DNA of 64,000 nucleotides from Yoonia sp. GPGPB17 (GTDB lineage: Bacteria; Pseudomonadota; Alphaproteobacteria; Rhodobacterales; Rhodobacteraceae), in contig NZ_JATACI010000002.1 of NCBI RefSeq assembly GCF_037892195.1, positions 2,790,001 through 2,854,000 on the forward strand, in the 5' to 3' direction. Below the pieces are notes generated by a model. That model did no database searches, had not been told where the DNA came from, and worked only from the letters and a program-made list of their open reading frames with translations. Made by a program: the position numbers and the translations under genes. Below are positions 26,646 to 34,104 of this stretch, piece after piece (position 1 is the first letter of the stretch; every line of letters starts with the position of its first letter).

Positions 26646-28486
26646 GTGATGCCCGACTGCAAAAAGAGGCTGTACTCCGTATCGGCGAGGTTACGGCAGT
26701 AACTGGGCGTCGAATTTCGTTGGGCGTCGATGCCGACAAGAACCTCTCTGAGCTTTTCTTTGACGGCGATTTGATTCGCAACGTGGCTGTTGGGAGTTAC
26801 ATCGATATCCGCAAAGGGTTCATTAGTCTCATTGGCCGGGTCGAGGGCGAGAACGCCGTGCCTGACCTCAAACATGGCGAAGAGGGAAAACCTGCCGCGC
26901 AGGTCAAGCGAACACTTACCATCGCATTAGTGGGCTTTCTTGATAGATCAGGGACATTCTTCGGCGGAACAAAAGAGCTGCCGCTTGTTGGCAACGAAGC
27001 CTTCCTTCTGACCAAGGAAAAGGTTCATCAAGTTCATGACCTTACCGTCTCGTCTACCCTATCCATGAGTGTCGCAACCTCAGAATACGAGGGCTACGAC
27101 ATCAACCTGCCAATCGATACGTTGATGAACAGCCACATTGCGATTTTTGGAAACACAGGCAGCGGGAAATCAAACACGCTCGCATCTTTGTATCAAGGCT
27201 TTATCGACACCATGCGAGCAAACAACGAGGTGGCATTTGACGCAAACAGCCGTGTTCTAATTTTCGATTTTAACGGTGAATACGCCAGCAACGATTGTCT
27301 GACCACCCAAAAGCAGGTGTACAACCTATCAACTCGCAATGACACAGGAGATAAAATTCCTTTGTCGGACACTGGGCTCTTGGATATCGAGATGCTTTCA
27401 ATTGTGGCTGATGCAACTGAAAAGACTCAGAAGCCATTTCTCCGTCGCGCACTTAAACTACAAAAGCGTGTCTTGGACGGTGACGAGCCGCTTGAACACA
27501 CGCGAAACATCCTTCGCAACCAAGTAAAACAAATTCTGCAGATGTCAGACAAGATACGAGCTGACCTCTTGATGGACTACTTGAGGCAGGTATTGCCGGA
27601 AGAAGACGAGCATGGTGATGCGGTTGAACTTGCGGCTGACCTCGACTGGCACAATAACTCGGCCGAGTTCAAACTAGGGAACGTATTTCTCAAGCAGAAC
27701 CCCGATTACATAGAAAACACAACAGTCTATGGTCATGTCGCTCAATTTGAATTCGCTAATGATATCATCTCTGATTTTGTAACATTTGGATACATTCAGC
27801 TAATTTATGATGTCCTGTCGAACCGCGCTCAGAACGATCACATTGCTCCGGCGATCAACAAGCTTAAAAGCAAACAAGCGGATATTCGAAAGATATTCGA
27901 CCCGGTTATTGCTGGCGATCTCTTTGCTAACAATGTCGTCGTGATCAATCTACATGACGTGAACCTTGAGATGAAGAAGACGATCCCTTTGCTGATCTGT
28001 CGCAAAGTGTATCAGGAGCACAAGAAATTAGGTGCCCGGAAGTCGCTAAACATTGTTATCGACGAAGCGCACAACATCTTGTCGCGCGAGTCATCCCGCG
28101 AAGCTGAAAGCTGGAAAGACTACCGGCTTGAGACGTTTGAGGAAATCGTGAAAGAGGGGCGCAAGTTTGGTGTGTTCGTCACTATTGCAAGCCAGCGTCC
28201 GAGTGACATTTCACCGACAATCACCTCACAGGCGCACAACTATTTCATTCACCGTCTGATCAATCAGAAAGACTTACAATCAATCGCCAGTGCAGTTTCT
28301 TACATCGACAAGATCACCGAAGAATCCATCCCCACCCTACCAACCGGAACTTGTGTCTTCAGCGGCATTGCTGGTCAGATGCCTCTAAAGCTCGCAATGA
28401 AGCCTTTGGAACAGCACCTTCAACCCTCCAGCACGACGCTAAAATTTCAAGATATTCTCGAACAACCTCAAGTGGTTGGTGACTAA
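26642..28486 (+). CDS. HerA-like hexameric ATPase of a SIR2-HerA defence system
   Basis: The 614-residue protein begins with a HAS-barrel-like beta domain (VLRIGEVTAVTGRRISLGV). The FtsK/HerA ATPase core follows with Walker A GNTGSGKSNT (Lys176), a hydrophobic strand ending in Walker B NIVIDEAHN (Asp474, Glu475), and a conserved ASQRPSDISPTI sensor region. In characterised systems HerA forms a hexamer that assembles with SIR2 dodecamers or similar rings and controls NADase activity. Its length equals the known partners. It overlaps the SIR2 gene by four bases. Confidence 0.92.
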   Translation: MSDARLQKEAVLRIGEVTAVTGRRISLGVDADKNLSELFFDGDLIRNVAVGSYIDIRKGFISLIGRVEGENAVPDLKHGEEGKPAAQVKRTLTIALVGFLDRSGTFFGGTKELPLVGNEAFLLTKEKVHQVHDLTVSSTLSMSVATSEYEGYDINLPIDTLMNSHIAIFGNTGSGKSNTLASLYQGFIDTMRANNEVAFDANSRVLIFDFNGEYASNDCLTTQKQVYNLSTRNDTGDKIPLSDTGLLDIEMLSIVADATEKTQKPFLRRALKLQKRVLDGDEPLEHTRNILRNQVKQILQMSDKIRADLLMDYLRQVLPEEDEHGDAVELAADLDWHNNSAEFKLGNVFLKQNPDYIENTTVYGHVAQFEFANDIISDFVTFGYIQLIYDVLSNRAQNDHIAPAINKLKSKQADIRKIFDPVIAGDLFANNVVVINLHDVNLEMKKTIPLLICRKVYQEHKKLGARKSLNIVIDEAHNILSRESSREAESWKDYRLETFEEIVKEGRKFGVFVTIASQRPSDISPTITSQAHNYFIHRLINQKDLQSIASAVSYIDKITEESIPTLPTGTCVFSGIAGQMPLKLAMKPLEQHLQPSSTTLKFQDILEQPQVVGD

Positions 28487-28497
28487 GAAAAACGGAT

Positions 28498-28519
28498 GGC
28501 CGGGTTTGCAACCCCGGCC
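28498..28519. terminator. GC-rich hairpin between herA and the AlpA-like gene
   Basis: GGCCGGG (28498-28504) and CCCGGCC (28513-28519) form a 7-bp stem, 12 bases after the herA stop. A second small palindrome, CTCCTGA-AA-TCAGGAG, follows at about 28527-28542. The genes on either side converge, so a terminator is expected here, but neither hairpin has a clear T-run. Confidence 0.45.
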
Positions 28520-28534
28520 ACCCAGCTCCTGAAA

Positions 28535-28732
28535 TCAGGAGTGTCGGTTTGGTTTTTCTCGCTGCGCCAGGCGCTTTTGAATCCAGTCCTGCACTTCACT
28601 CTCAACCCAGCCCACCCGGTTCGGACCCAGCGGTACCCGCTTAGGGAATTGGCCTGCCTTCTCCAGCCGGGCTATGTGTTGGGGTGAGTACAGAACAAGC
28701 TCCTTCACCTGACGTTTTGAAAGTATCCTCAT
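28535..28732 (-). CDS. AlpA-like small DNA-binding regulator
   Basis: The 65-residue protein is a MerR-like winged helix of the AlpA/excisionase type: MRILSKRQVKELVLYSPQHIARLEKAG, then FPKRVPLGPNRVGWVESEVQDWI. Proteins of this type control integrase or excision genes of islands and prophages. I chose ATG 28732 because GGAG lies nine bases upstream, inside a longer frame that begins at 28747. It lies between the defence pair and tRNA-Leu, as expected for an island regulator, but no integrase is visible nearby. Confidence 0.82.
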   Translation of the reverse strand: MRILSKRQVKELVLYSPQHIARLEKAGQFPKRVPLGPNRVGWVESEVQDWIQKRLAQREKPNRHS

Positions 28733-28955
28733 CACGATGTTCTCCATGATTGGAGAGCAACGCGATGCTCTCAGGTTTCGACAAGTCTCCCGAGAGGTCT
28801 GTATGCTAAGTCAAAACCTTCCGCTGATTCAATCAACATGCGCCTAGCGGAACATAAGGGCACATAGCATCTCGGCAGAAAGGGTGGACTAAATGGGGGT
28901 CTGGAAATTCTCCATCAAAAACTTCTGAATAAATTCAGCAATTTACGGGGAGTAT

Positions 28956-29042
28956 TGGTGCCCAGGAGAGGACTCGAACCTCCACGTCCATACAGACACC
29001 AGCACCTGAAGCTGGCGCGTCTACCAATTCCGCCACCTGGGC
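28956..29042 (-). tRNA. tRNA-Leu (anticodon CAG)
   Basis: The minus strand folds as a class II tRNA: acceptor GCCCAGG pairs with CCTGGGC, followed by A and an encoded CCA. The D-arm GCGGAATTGGTAGACGC is the leucine type, the anticodon stem-loop is CCAGC-TTCAGGT-GCTGG with anticodon CAG, there is a long variable arm, and the T-loop is GTTCGAGTC. It decodes CUG. The 3' end faces the accessory region, the usual arrangement for an island attachment site. Confidence 0.96.
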
Positions 29043-29199
29043 AGGTCACGTCCGGGCGATTTACGCGCCGATCCAGGTTCTGTCAACGCGATTCGAGTAC
29101 AAAAAAGTAATGGCTGTTTGATTCATTGCCATTGCGCCTTGTCTTAAGGTGGCGCCGAGGGGTAAACCCGGGGCAGCTACTTATCTAAAGGCCACCGCA

Positions 29200-30180
29200 A
29201 TGTCTCAGCTTGTTACCATCTTCGGCGGATCCGGTTTTGTCGGCCGCTACATTGCCCGCCGTCTGGCGAAAGAGGGTTGGCGTGTGCGTGTCGCCGTCCG
29301 CAACGTCAATGAAGCGATGTTTGTGCGCCCCTACGGCGTTGTCGGACAGGTGGAGCCGGTTTTTTGCAACATTCGCGATGATGCCAGCGTTGCTGCTGTC
29401 ATGGACGGTGCTGATGCGGTTGTGAACTGCGTCGGTGTGTTGGATGAGGTTGGCAAGAACACATTTGCAGCTGTTCAGGCTGAGGGCGCCGAACGTATCG
29501 CCCGTGTCGCAGCTGCCCATGGCGTGGCGCGTATGGTTCATATCTCGGCTATTGGCGCCGATGCCGAAGCTGCAAGCGTGTATTCCAAGACAAAGGCCGC
29601 TGGTGAAGTTGGCGTGCAGGAAAATATGCCAGATGCGGTGATCCTGCGTCCGTCTATCATTTTTGGTCCAGAGGATCAGTTCTTCAACCGCTTCGCTGGT
29701 ATGTCCCGGCTTGGCCCCGTTCTGCCAGTGATTGGTGCCAATACCCGTTTCCAACCGGTCTATGTTGACGATGTTGCGGCGGCAGCTGTCAAAGGTGTGC
29801 AGGGCGAGGCCGAAGGTGGTATTTATGAACTTGGCGGCCCGGATGTGCACACGTTCCGCGAGCTGATGCAGTTGATGCTGGCTGTCATCCGCCGCCGTCG
29901 TTTGATCGTGAATACGCCATTCTGGATCGCCCGGATTATGGCGACCGCGTTTGGCATTGGCCGCGCGGTGACCTTAGGTTTGGTCAAAGGGCCTGTGACC
30001 AAGGATCAGGTGATCAATCTGGCCGTTGATAATGTCGTTTCAGAAGGTGCGCGTGGCTTTGATGCGTTGGGTATGCGTCCAACGGCGATGGAGGCTGTGC
30101 TCCCCGATTATCTGTGGCGTTTTCGTCCGTCGGGTCAGTACGACGCGATCAAAGAGTCGGCTAAAAACCTGAAGACTTAA
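29200..30180 (+). CDS. NDUFA9-like NAD(P)-binding protein (complex I associated)
   Basis: The 326-residue atypical short-chain dehydrogenase begins TIFGGSGFVGRYIARRLAKEG, a Rossmann motif, and later has VYSKTKAAGE with a Tyr-x-x-x-Lys pair shifted to Tyr-Ser-Lys-Thr-Lys. Alphaproteobacterial proteins of this family resemble the NDUFA9 subunit of mitochondrial complex I and are thought to act in complex I assembly or quinone-related chemistry. ATG 29200 is preceded by AAAGG; the longer open frame from 29149 is not used. It converges on uppP with a four-base overlap. Confidence 0.88.
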   Translation: MSQLVTIFGGSGFVGRYIARRLAKEGWRVRVAVRNVNEAMFVRPYGVVGQVEPVFCNIRDDASVAAVMDGADAVVNCVGVLDEVGKNTFAAVQAEGAERIARVAAAHGVARMVHISAIGADAEAASVYSKTKAAGEVGVQENMPDAVILRPSIIFGPEDQFFNRFAGMSRLGPVLPVIGANTRFQPVYVDDVAAAAVKGVQGEAEGGIYELGGPDVHTFRELMQLMLAVIRRRRLIVNTPFWIARIMATAFGIGRAVTLGLVKGPVTKDQVINLAVDNVVSEGARGFDALGMRPTAMEAVLPDYLWRFRPSGQYDAIKESAKNLKT

Positions 30181-30980
30181 GCATAGGCAATCCACAGTAG
30201 CACGACCCCCAGTCCGATCCGGTAGATCACATAGGGTGTGAAGCTGACGGATTTCAGCAGGCGCATCATCAGTGTCAGTGCCAGAAGTGCCGCCGCAAAT
30301 GACATTGCGATGACAATGCCGATGTCGCGTATTTCGCCTGTGTCGCCCGTGCTGATTACGTCGAGTCCCAGCAATGCGGCCGACGCAATAATCGTCGGGA
30401 TCGACATCAGCATGGCCAGCTTGGCAGCGTCTGAACGGGTATAGCCCAGCATCCGCCCCGCCGTGATGGTGATGCCCGAGCGCGATGTGCCAGGGATCAG
30501 GGCGACCGCCTGCCATAACCCCATTTGGAAGGCGTCTTTCAGTGACCACTGCGGGGCGGTCTTTTCGGTTGGGCCGTTCTGGTCAGCCCAGTACAGCAGC
30601 ACGCCAAAGATGATCATCGCCCAGCCGATGACGGCAATCCCACGCATGGCATCTGATAGTCCGGTGACTTTCAGGATCAGGCCGACGACGATTACCGGCA
30701 CCGTGGCAATGATCAGGCAAAGCGCGAGGAATGCGCCTTGGGTGTCGATCTTGCCGCGTATCAGGCGGAGCAGGCCGCCAAGGGCCAGTTTCACGTCAGA
30801 CCAGAGGTAAAGAATGACCGCAGCGAGCGTGCCAACATGCGCCGCGACGTCAATGACTTGGCCTTGGTCGTTCATGCCTGACAGGGACGGCAAAAGGATC
30901 AGATGTCCGGATGAAGACACTGGCAAGAACTCGGTGATCCCCTGAATCAGGGCGATAAGAAGCAGGTGAAATGTCGTCAT
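30177..30980 (-). CDS. uppP: Undecaprenyl-diphosphatase
   Basis: The 267-residue membrane enzyme dephosphorylates undecaprenyl pyrophosphate so that the lipid carrier for peptidoglycan can be reused. It contains the two BacA/UppP signatures, ITEFLPVSSSGHLIL near the N-terminus and PGTSRSGITITAGRMLG in the middle, and about eight hydrophobic helices. Overexpression of this family confers bacitracin resistance. It ends tail-to-tail with the NDUFA9-like gene. Confidence 0.95.
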   Translation of the reverse strand: MTTFHLLLIALIQGITEFLPVSSSGHLILLPSLSGMNDQGQVIDVAAHVGTLAAVILYLWSDVKLALGGLLRLIRGKIDTQGAFLALCLIIATVPVIVVGLILKVTGLSDAMRGIAVIGWAMIIFGVLLYWADQNGPTEKTAPQWSLKDAFQMGLWQAVALIPGTSRSGITITAGRMLGYTRSDAAKLAMLMSIPTIIASAALLGLDVISTGDTGEIRDIGIVIAMSFAAALLALTLMMRLLKSVSFTPYVIYRIGLGVVLLWIAYA

Positions 30981-31196
30981 TGATCCGGTCTTTGATTCGT
31001 CGGGTTCAACCTAACCGCCCCATTTCTTGGGGAAAGAGGCGATATGGGTATCAAAGCGGACCTAAATTTTGATAATTTATGCCGTTAGGCATTGCGAGGC
31101 GGTTGATTTTCTTGCATATGGGTCAGTAATGCTGCCTTTTCATTTCACTTGCCGCGTTTTAAAAGGCGGCTCGCCTCGCCAAACGGGAGAGTAGCC

Positions 31197-32624
31197 ATGG
31201 CTGGTCAGAAGATGTTGACGTTTACTAAGGTCGAGCGGGATATGCCCGAGAAGCGTCCGCCTAACCTGCGCAAAGAAGACTTTGGTGAGATTTACGCAGA
31301 GTACGCCCGTGACAAGGCCGCCGAGCAGGCCAGCCGGTGCAGCCAGTGTGGTGTGCCTTACTGCCAGACCCATTGCCCGTTGCACAATAATATCCCCGAT
31401 TGGTTGCGCCTGACCGCCGAAGGCCGGTTGGAGGAAGCCTATGAGTTGAGCCAGGCAACCAACACATTTCCTGAAATCTGTGGCCGCATTTGTCCACAGG
31501 ATCGCCTGTGCGAAGGCAACTGTGTGATTGAACAGTCGGGTCATGGCACCGTGACTATCGGCTCAGTCGAGAAATACATCACCGACACCGCGTTCGAAGA
31601 AGGCTGGGTCAAGCCGATCCGCCCGCACCTAGAACGGAGTGAAAGTGTGGGCATCATCGGTGCTGGCCCCGGTGGTTTGGCTGCCGCTGATATGCTGCGT
31701 CGTCAGGGCGTGCAGGTTACGGTCTATGACCGCTATGATCGTGGCGGCGGGTTGCTGACCTATGGCATCCCCGGCTTCAAGCTTGAAAAAGATATTGTCA
31801 TGCAGCGCATGGCGCAGCTGGAAGATGGCGGCGTGCAGTTTGTGTTGAATTGCAATGTGGGCGAGGACCTGTCATTTGATGCGATCCGTGGCAAGCATGA
31901 TGCGGTGCTGATCGCCACAGGCGTCTATAAAACACGGGACCTGCCGGATTCCGGTGCCGAAGGCATTGTTGATGCGATTGATTATCTGACCGCAAGCAAT
32001 CGCAAGAGTTTCGGCGACGATGTGCCCGAATTTGACAGCGGTGAACTGAACGCAGACGGCAAGCGTGTGGTTGTTATCGGTGGTGGTGACACCGCAATGG
32101 ATTGTGTGCGCACAGCTGTGCGTCAGGGTGCGGAAAGCGTCAAATGCTTATACCGCCGCGACCGCGCCAATATGCCCGGATCGCAGCGCGAGGTGCAGAA
32201 TGCCGAGGAGGAGGGCGTTGAATTCGTCTGGCTTTCTGCACCCAACGGTTTCGAAGGTGACGCCGTCACCGGTGTGAAGGTGCAGAAGATGCGCCTTGGT
32301 GCGCCGGATGCGACGGGCCGTCAGGCACCAGAGTTGATTGAGGGGTCCGACTATGTCGAAGGCGCGGATATCGTCATCAAGGCGCTGGGCTTTGAACCCG
32401 AGGACTTGCCGAAGTTGTGGGGTGTTGATGGGCTGGAAGTGACCCGTTGGGGCACCGTGAAGGCGGACTTCAACACAGGTAAGACCAGCCTTGAGGGCGT
32501 TTATGCCGCCGGTGATATCGTGCGCGGCGCTTCGCTTGTTGTCTGGGCAATCCGTGATGGCCGTGACGCCGCAACCGCAATGTTGGAGTATCTGGGTCAG
32601 ACGGCCAGCGTCGCCGCCGAGTGA
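31197..32624 (+). CDS. gltD: Glutamate synthase small (beta) subunit
   Basis: The 475-residue flavoprotein feeds NADPH electrons to GltB. The N-terminal part holds the cysteine motifs of two [4Fe-4S] clusters (CSQCGVPYCQTHCPLHN and CGRICPQDRLCEGNC). Then come the FAD-binding site (VGIIGAGPGGLAAADMLRRQG), the NADP site (VVVIGGGDTAMDC) and the C-terminal FAD motif (GVYAAGDIVRGASLVVWAI). ATG 31197 has GGGAGAG five bases upstream. It is separated from gltB by two small secreted-protein genes. Confidence 0.96.
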   Translation: MAGQKMLTFTKVERDMPEKRPPNLRKEDFGEIYAEYARDKAAEQASRCSQCGVPYCQTHCPLHNNIPDWLRLTAEGRLEEAYELSQATNTFPEICGRICPQDRLCEGNCVIEQSGHGTVTIGSVEKYITDTAFEEGWVKPIRPHLERSESVGIIGAGPGGLAAADMLRRQGVQVTVYDRYDRGGGLLTYGIPGFKLEKDIVMQRMAQLEDGGVQFVLNCNVGEDLSFDAIRGKHDAVLIATGVYKTRDLPDSGAEGIVDAIDYLTASNRKSFGDDVPEFDSGELNADGKRVVVIGGGDTAMDCVRTAVRQGAESVKCLYRRDRANMPGSQREVQNAEEEGVEFVWLSAPNGFEGDAVTGVKVQKMRLGAPDATGRQAPELIEGSDYVEGADIVIKALGFEPEDLPKLWGVDGLEVTRWGTVKADFNTGKTSLEGVYAAGDIVRGASLVVWAIRDGRDAATAMLEYLGQTASVAAE

Positions 32625-32710
32625 TATGCAACGCGTACACATCCCGTACACACAGCGTAAGTACACTCCGCACCATATACGTCACCAATACTGACCTGAA
32701 GGGTTAAAGA

Positions 32711-33382
32711 ATGATGAAACCTTGGATGATCCTGACAGCATTGGCTGCGGCCGCACCCGCCACTGCCCAGCAAAGCTTTGCCGCGCCCGAGGGGTGTGAG
32801 GCGATCCTGACCGTGCAGAACAAGGGCTGCGTCATGACGAACATCTGGCAGTGCGATGCCGATGATCCCGGTGATCAGTGGATCGCACTGTTGACGCAGG
32901 GCGGTGTGTTCAGCGTGCAGAAAGTTGACGCCGAATTCCAATGGATCGAGGCCTATAAAGTTACCGGCAATGAGCGTTTGATCACGCCTGCCGATGACCC
33001 CGCATCGTTGACCGAACTGTTCGACACACAGATCGATACGTGGGACTTCACGCTGGAAACCGAAGATGGCACTGAGCGCAACGTCGGATATGACCTACTG
33101 ACAGGTGAGACGACTGAGATTGACGGCGAGATCCTGTTCGAGACCGAGTATCAGGGCCGCACGATTGATGCCGACGGCAATGAGATTGATGCCAGCAACG
33201 GACGCCAGTTTGTCAGCGAAAAGCACCGCATGTTCTTTTTTGGCGAAAGCTGGCCGCAGGATAACCCCGACCAAGTCATCGATATGTCCCCGGTTGAATT
33301 TATCTATCCCGGTGAAAGCGGCTTTTTTGCAGACCGTCCAAAGTACGAATGCAACGTGATTGAATCGGGGTACCAGCCATGA
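32711..33382 (+). CDS. Secreted hypothetical protein, first of a tandem pair
   Basis: The 223-residue protein has a clear signal peptide ([21 protein letters not shown]). Its mature part contains paired cysteines (GCEAILTVQNKGCVMTNIWQC and KYECNV). It is a paralogue of the next gene: both share the opening Cys pattern, a central Q/EWI segment, a DLLTGE/DTLTGR block and the closing VEFIYPGESGF / VEFIYPSEPGF phrase. The function is unknown. It lies between gltD and gltB, probably in the same transcript, and overlaps its paralogue by four bases (ATGA). Confidence 0.8.
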   Translation: MMKPWMILTALAAAAPATAQQSFAAPEGCEAILTVQNKGCVMTNIWQCDADDPGDQWIALLTQGGVFSVQKVDAEFQWIEAYKVTGNERLITPADDPASLTELFDTQIDTWDFTLETEDGTERNVGYDLLTGETTEIDGEILFETEYQGRTIDADGNEIDASNGRQFVSEKHRMFFFGESWPQDNPDQVIDMSPVEFIYPGESGFFADRPKYECNVIESGYQP

Positions 33383-34050
33383 GGGTCGCGCTTGCACTCG
33401 TCGCACTGGCTGCCCCTGCCGTCGCGCAGGACGGACCTGCCACATTCAGCCTGCCGGGCGGTTGTGACGCTTACCTGACGATCCAAAGCGAAAGCTGTCA
33501 GGTCGACCACCACTTTACCTGTGAAGGCGATCCGGAGGGGCATCAGCGCCGCGTCAGTCTTGACGAACGCGGTGTGACTTACGTGGGCGAGATTGACCGC
33601 GAAACCCAGTGGATCAGCAGCTTTCATGTGATGAGCGGTCATCGTGAGGCGTTGGAAAGCAACCCGGCCGAACCTGCGTCGCTGTCTGATCTGATCGAAA
33701 GTGGTGTGGATGACTACGATTTCCGCACATTTTCCGACGAGATCGGCACGACACGCTATGTGGGTCAAGACACGCTGACAGGCCGTGAAATCACCATTGA
33801 CGGTGTGACACTCGCCGAGACGACCTATGACATCACCGCCTTTGATGATGCGGGCAACGAAGTTTGGTCCTCCAAGGGCAATGAATTCATCAGCCGGAAT
33901 TGGCGCATGTTCATTGCCGGGACGGGCACAGTGACAACGCCCAACGGCGCGTTTGAGCAAAGCAACCGCCCTGTCGAGTTCATCTATCCCAGTGAGCCGG
34001 GGTTCCTGAGCAGCAGCCCAAAGCACGGTTGCGGCGTCGCGATCTCTTAA
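33379..34050 (+). CDS. Secreted hypothetical protein, second of a tandem pair
   Basis: The 223-residue protein has a short signal peptide (MRVALALVALAAPAVAQ) and is a paralogue of the gene before it. Both have the N-terminal Cys pattern (GGCDAYLTIQSESCQVDHHFTC here), TQWISSFHV in the middle, TLTGREITIDG, and the closing VEFIYPSEPGF. It is probably periplasmic, with two or more disulphides. I do not recognise a named family. Both genes sit inside the gltD-gltB interval, which suggests co-expression with glutamate synthase but not necessarily a shared function. Confidence 0.8.
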   Translation: MRVALALVALAAPAVAQDGPATFSLPGGCDAYLTIQSESCQVDHHFTCEGDPEGHQRRVSLDERGVTYVGEIDRETQWISSFHVMSGHREALESNPAEPASLSDLIESGVDDYDFRTFSDEIGTTRYVGQDTLTGREITIDGVTLAETTYDITAFDDAGNEVWSSKGNEFISRNWRMFIAGTGTVTTPNGAFEQSNRPVEFIYPSEPGFLSSSPKHGCGVAIS

Positions 34051-34104
34051 GACCTGAACATCAAGCCCATCCGTGTGATGGCTCCTCCTCGAAAGGAAAT
34101 GCAC

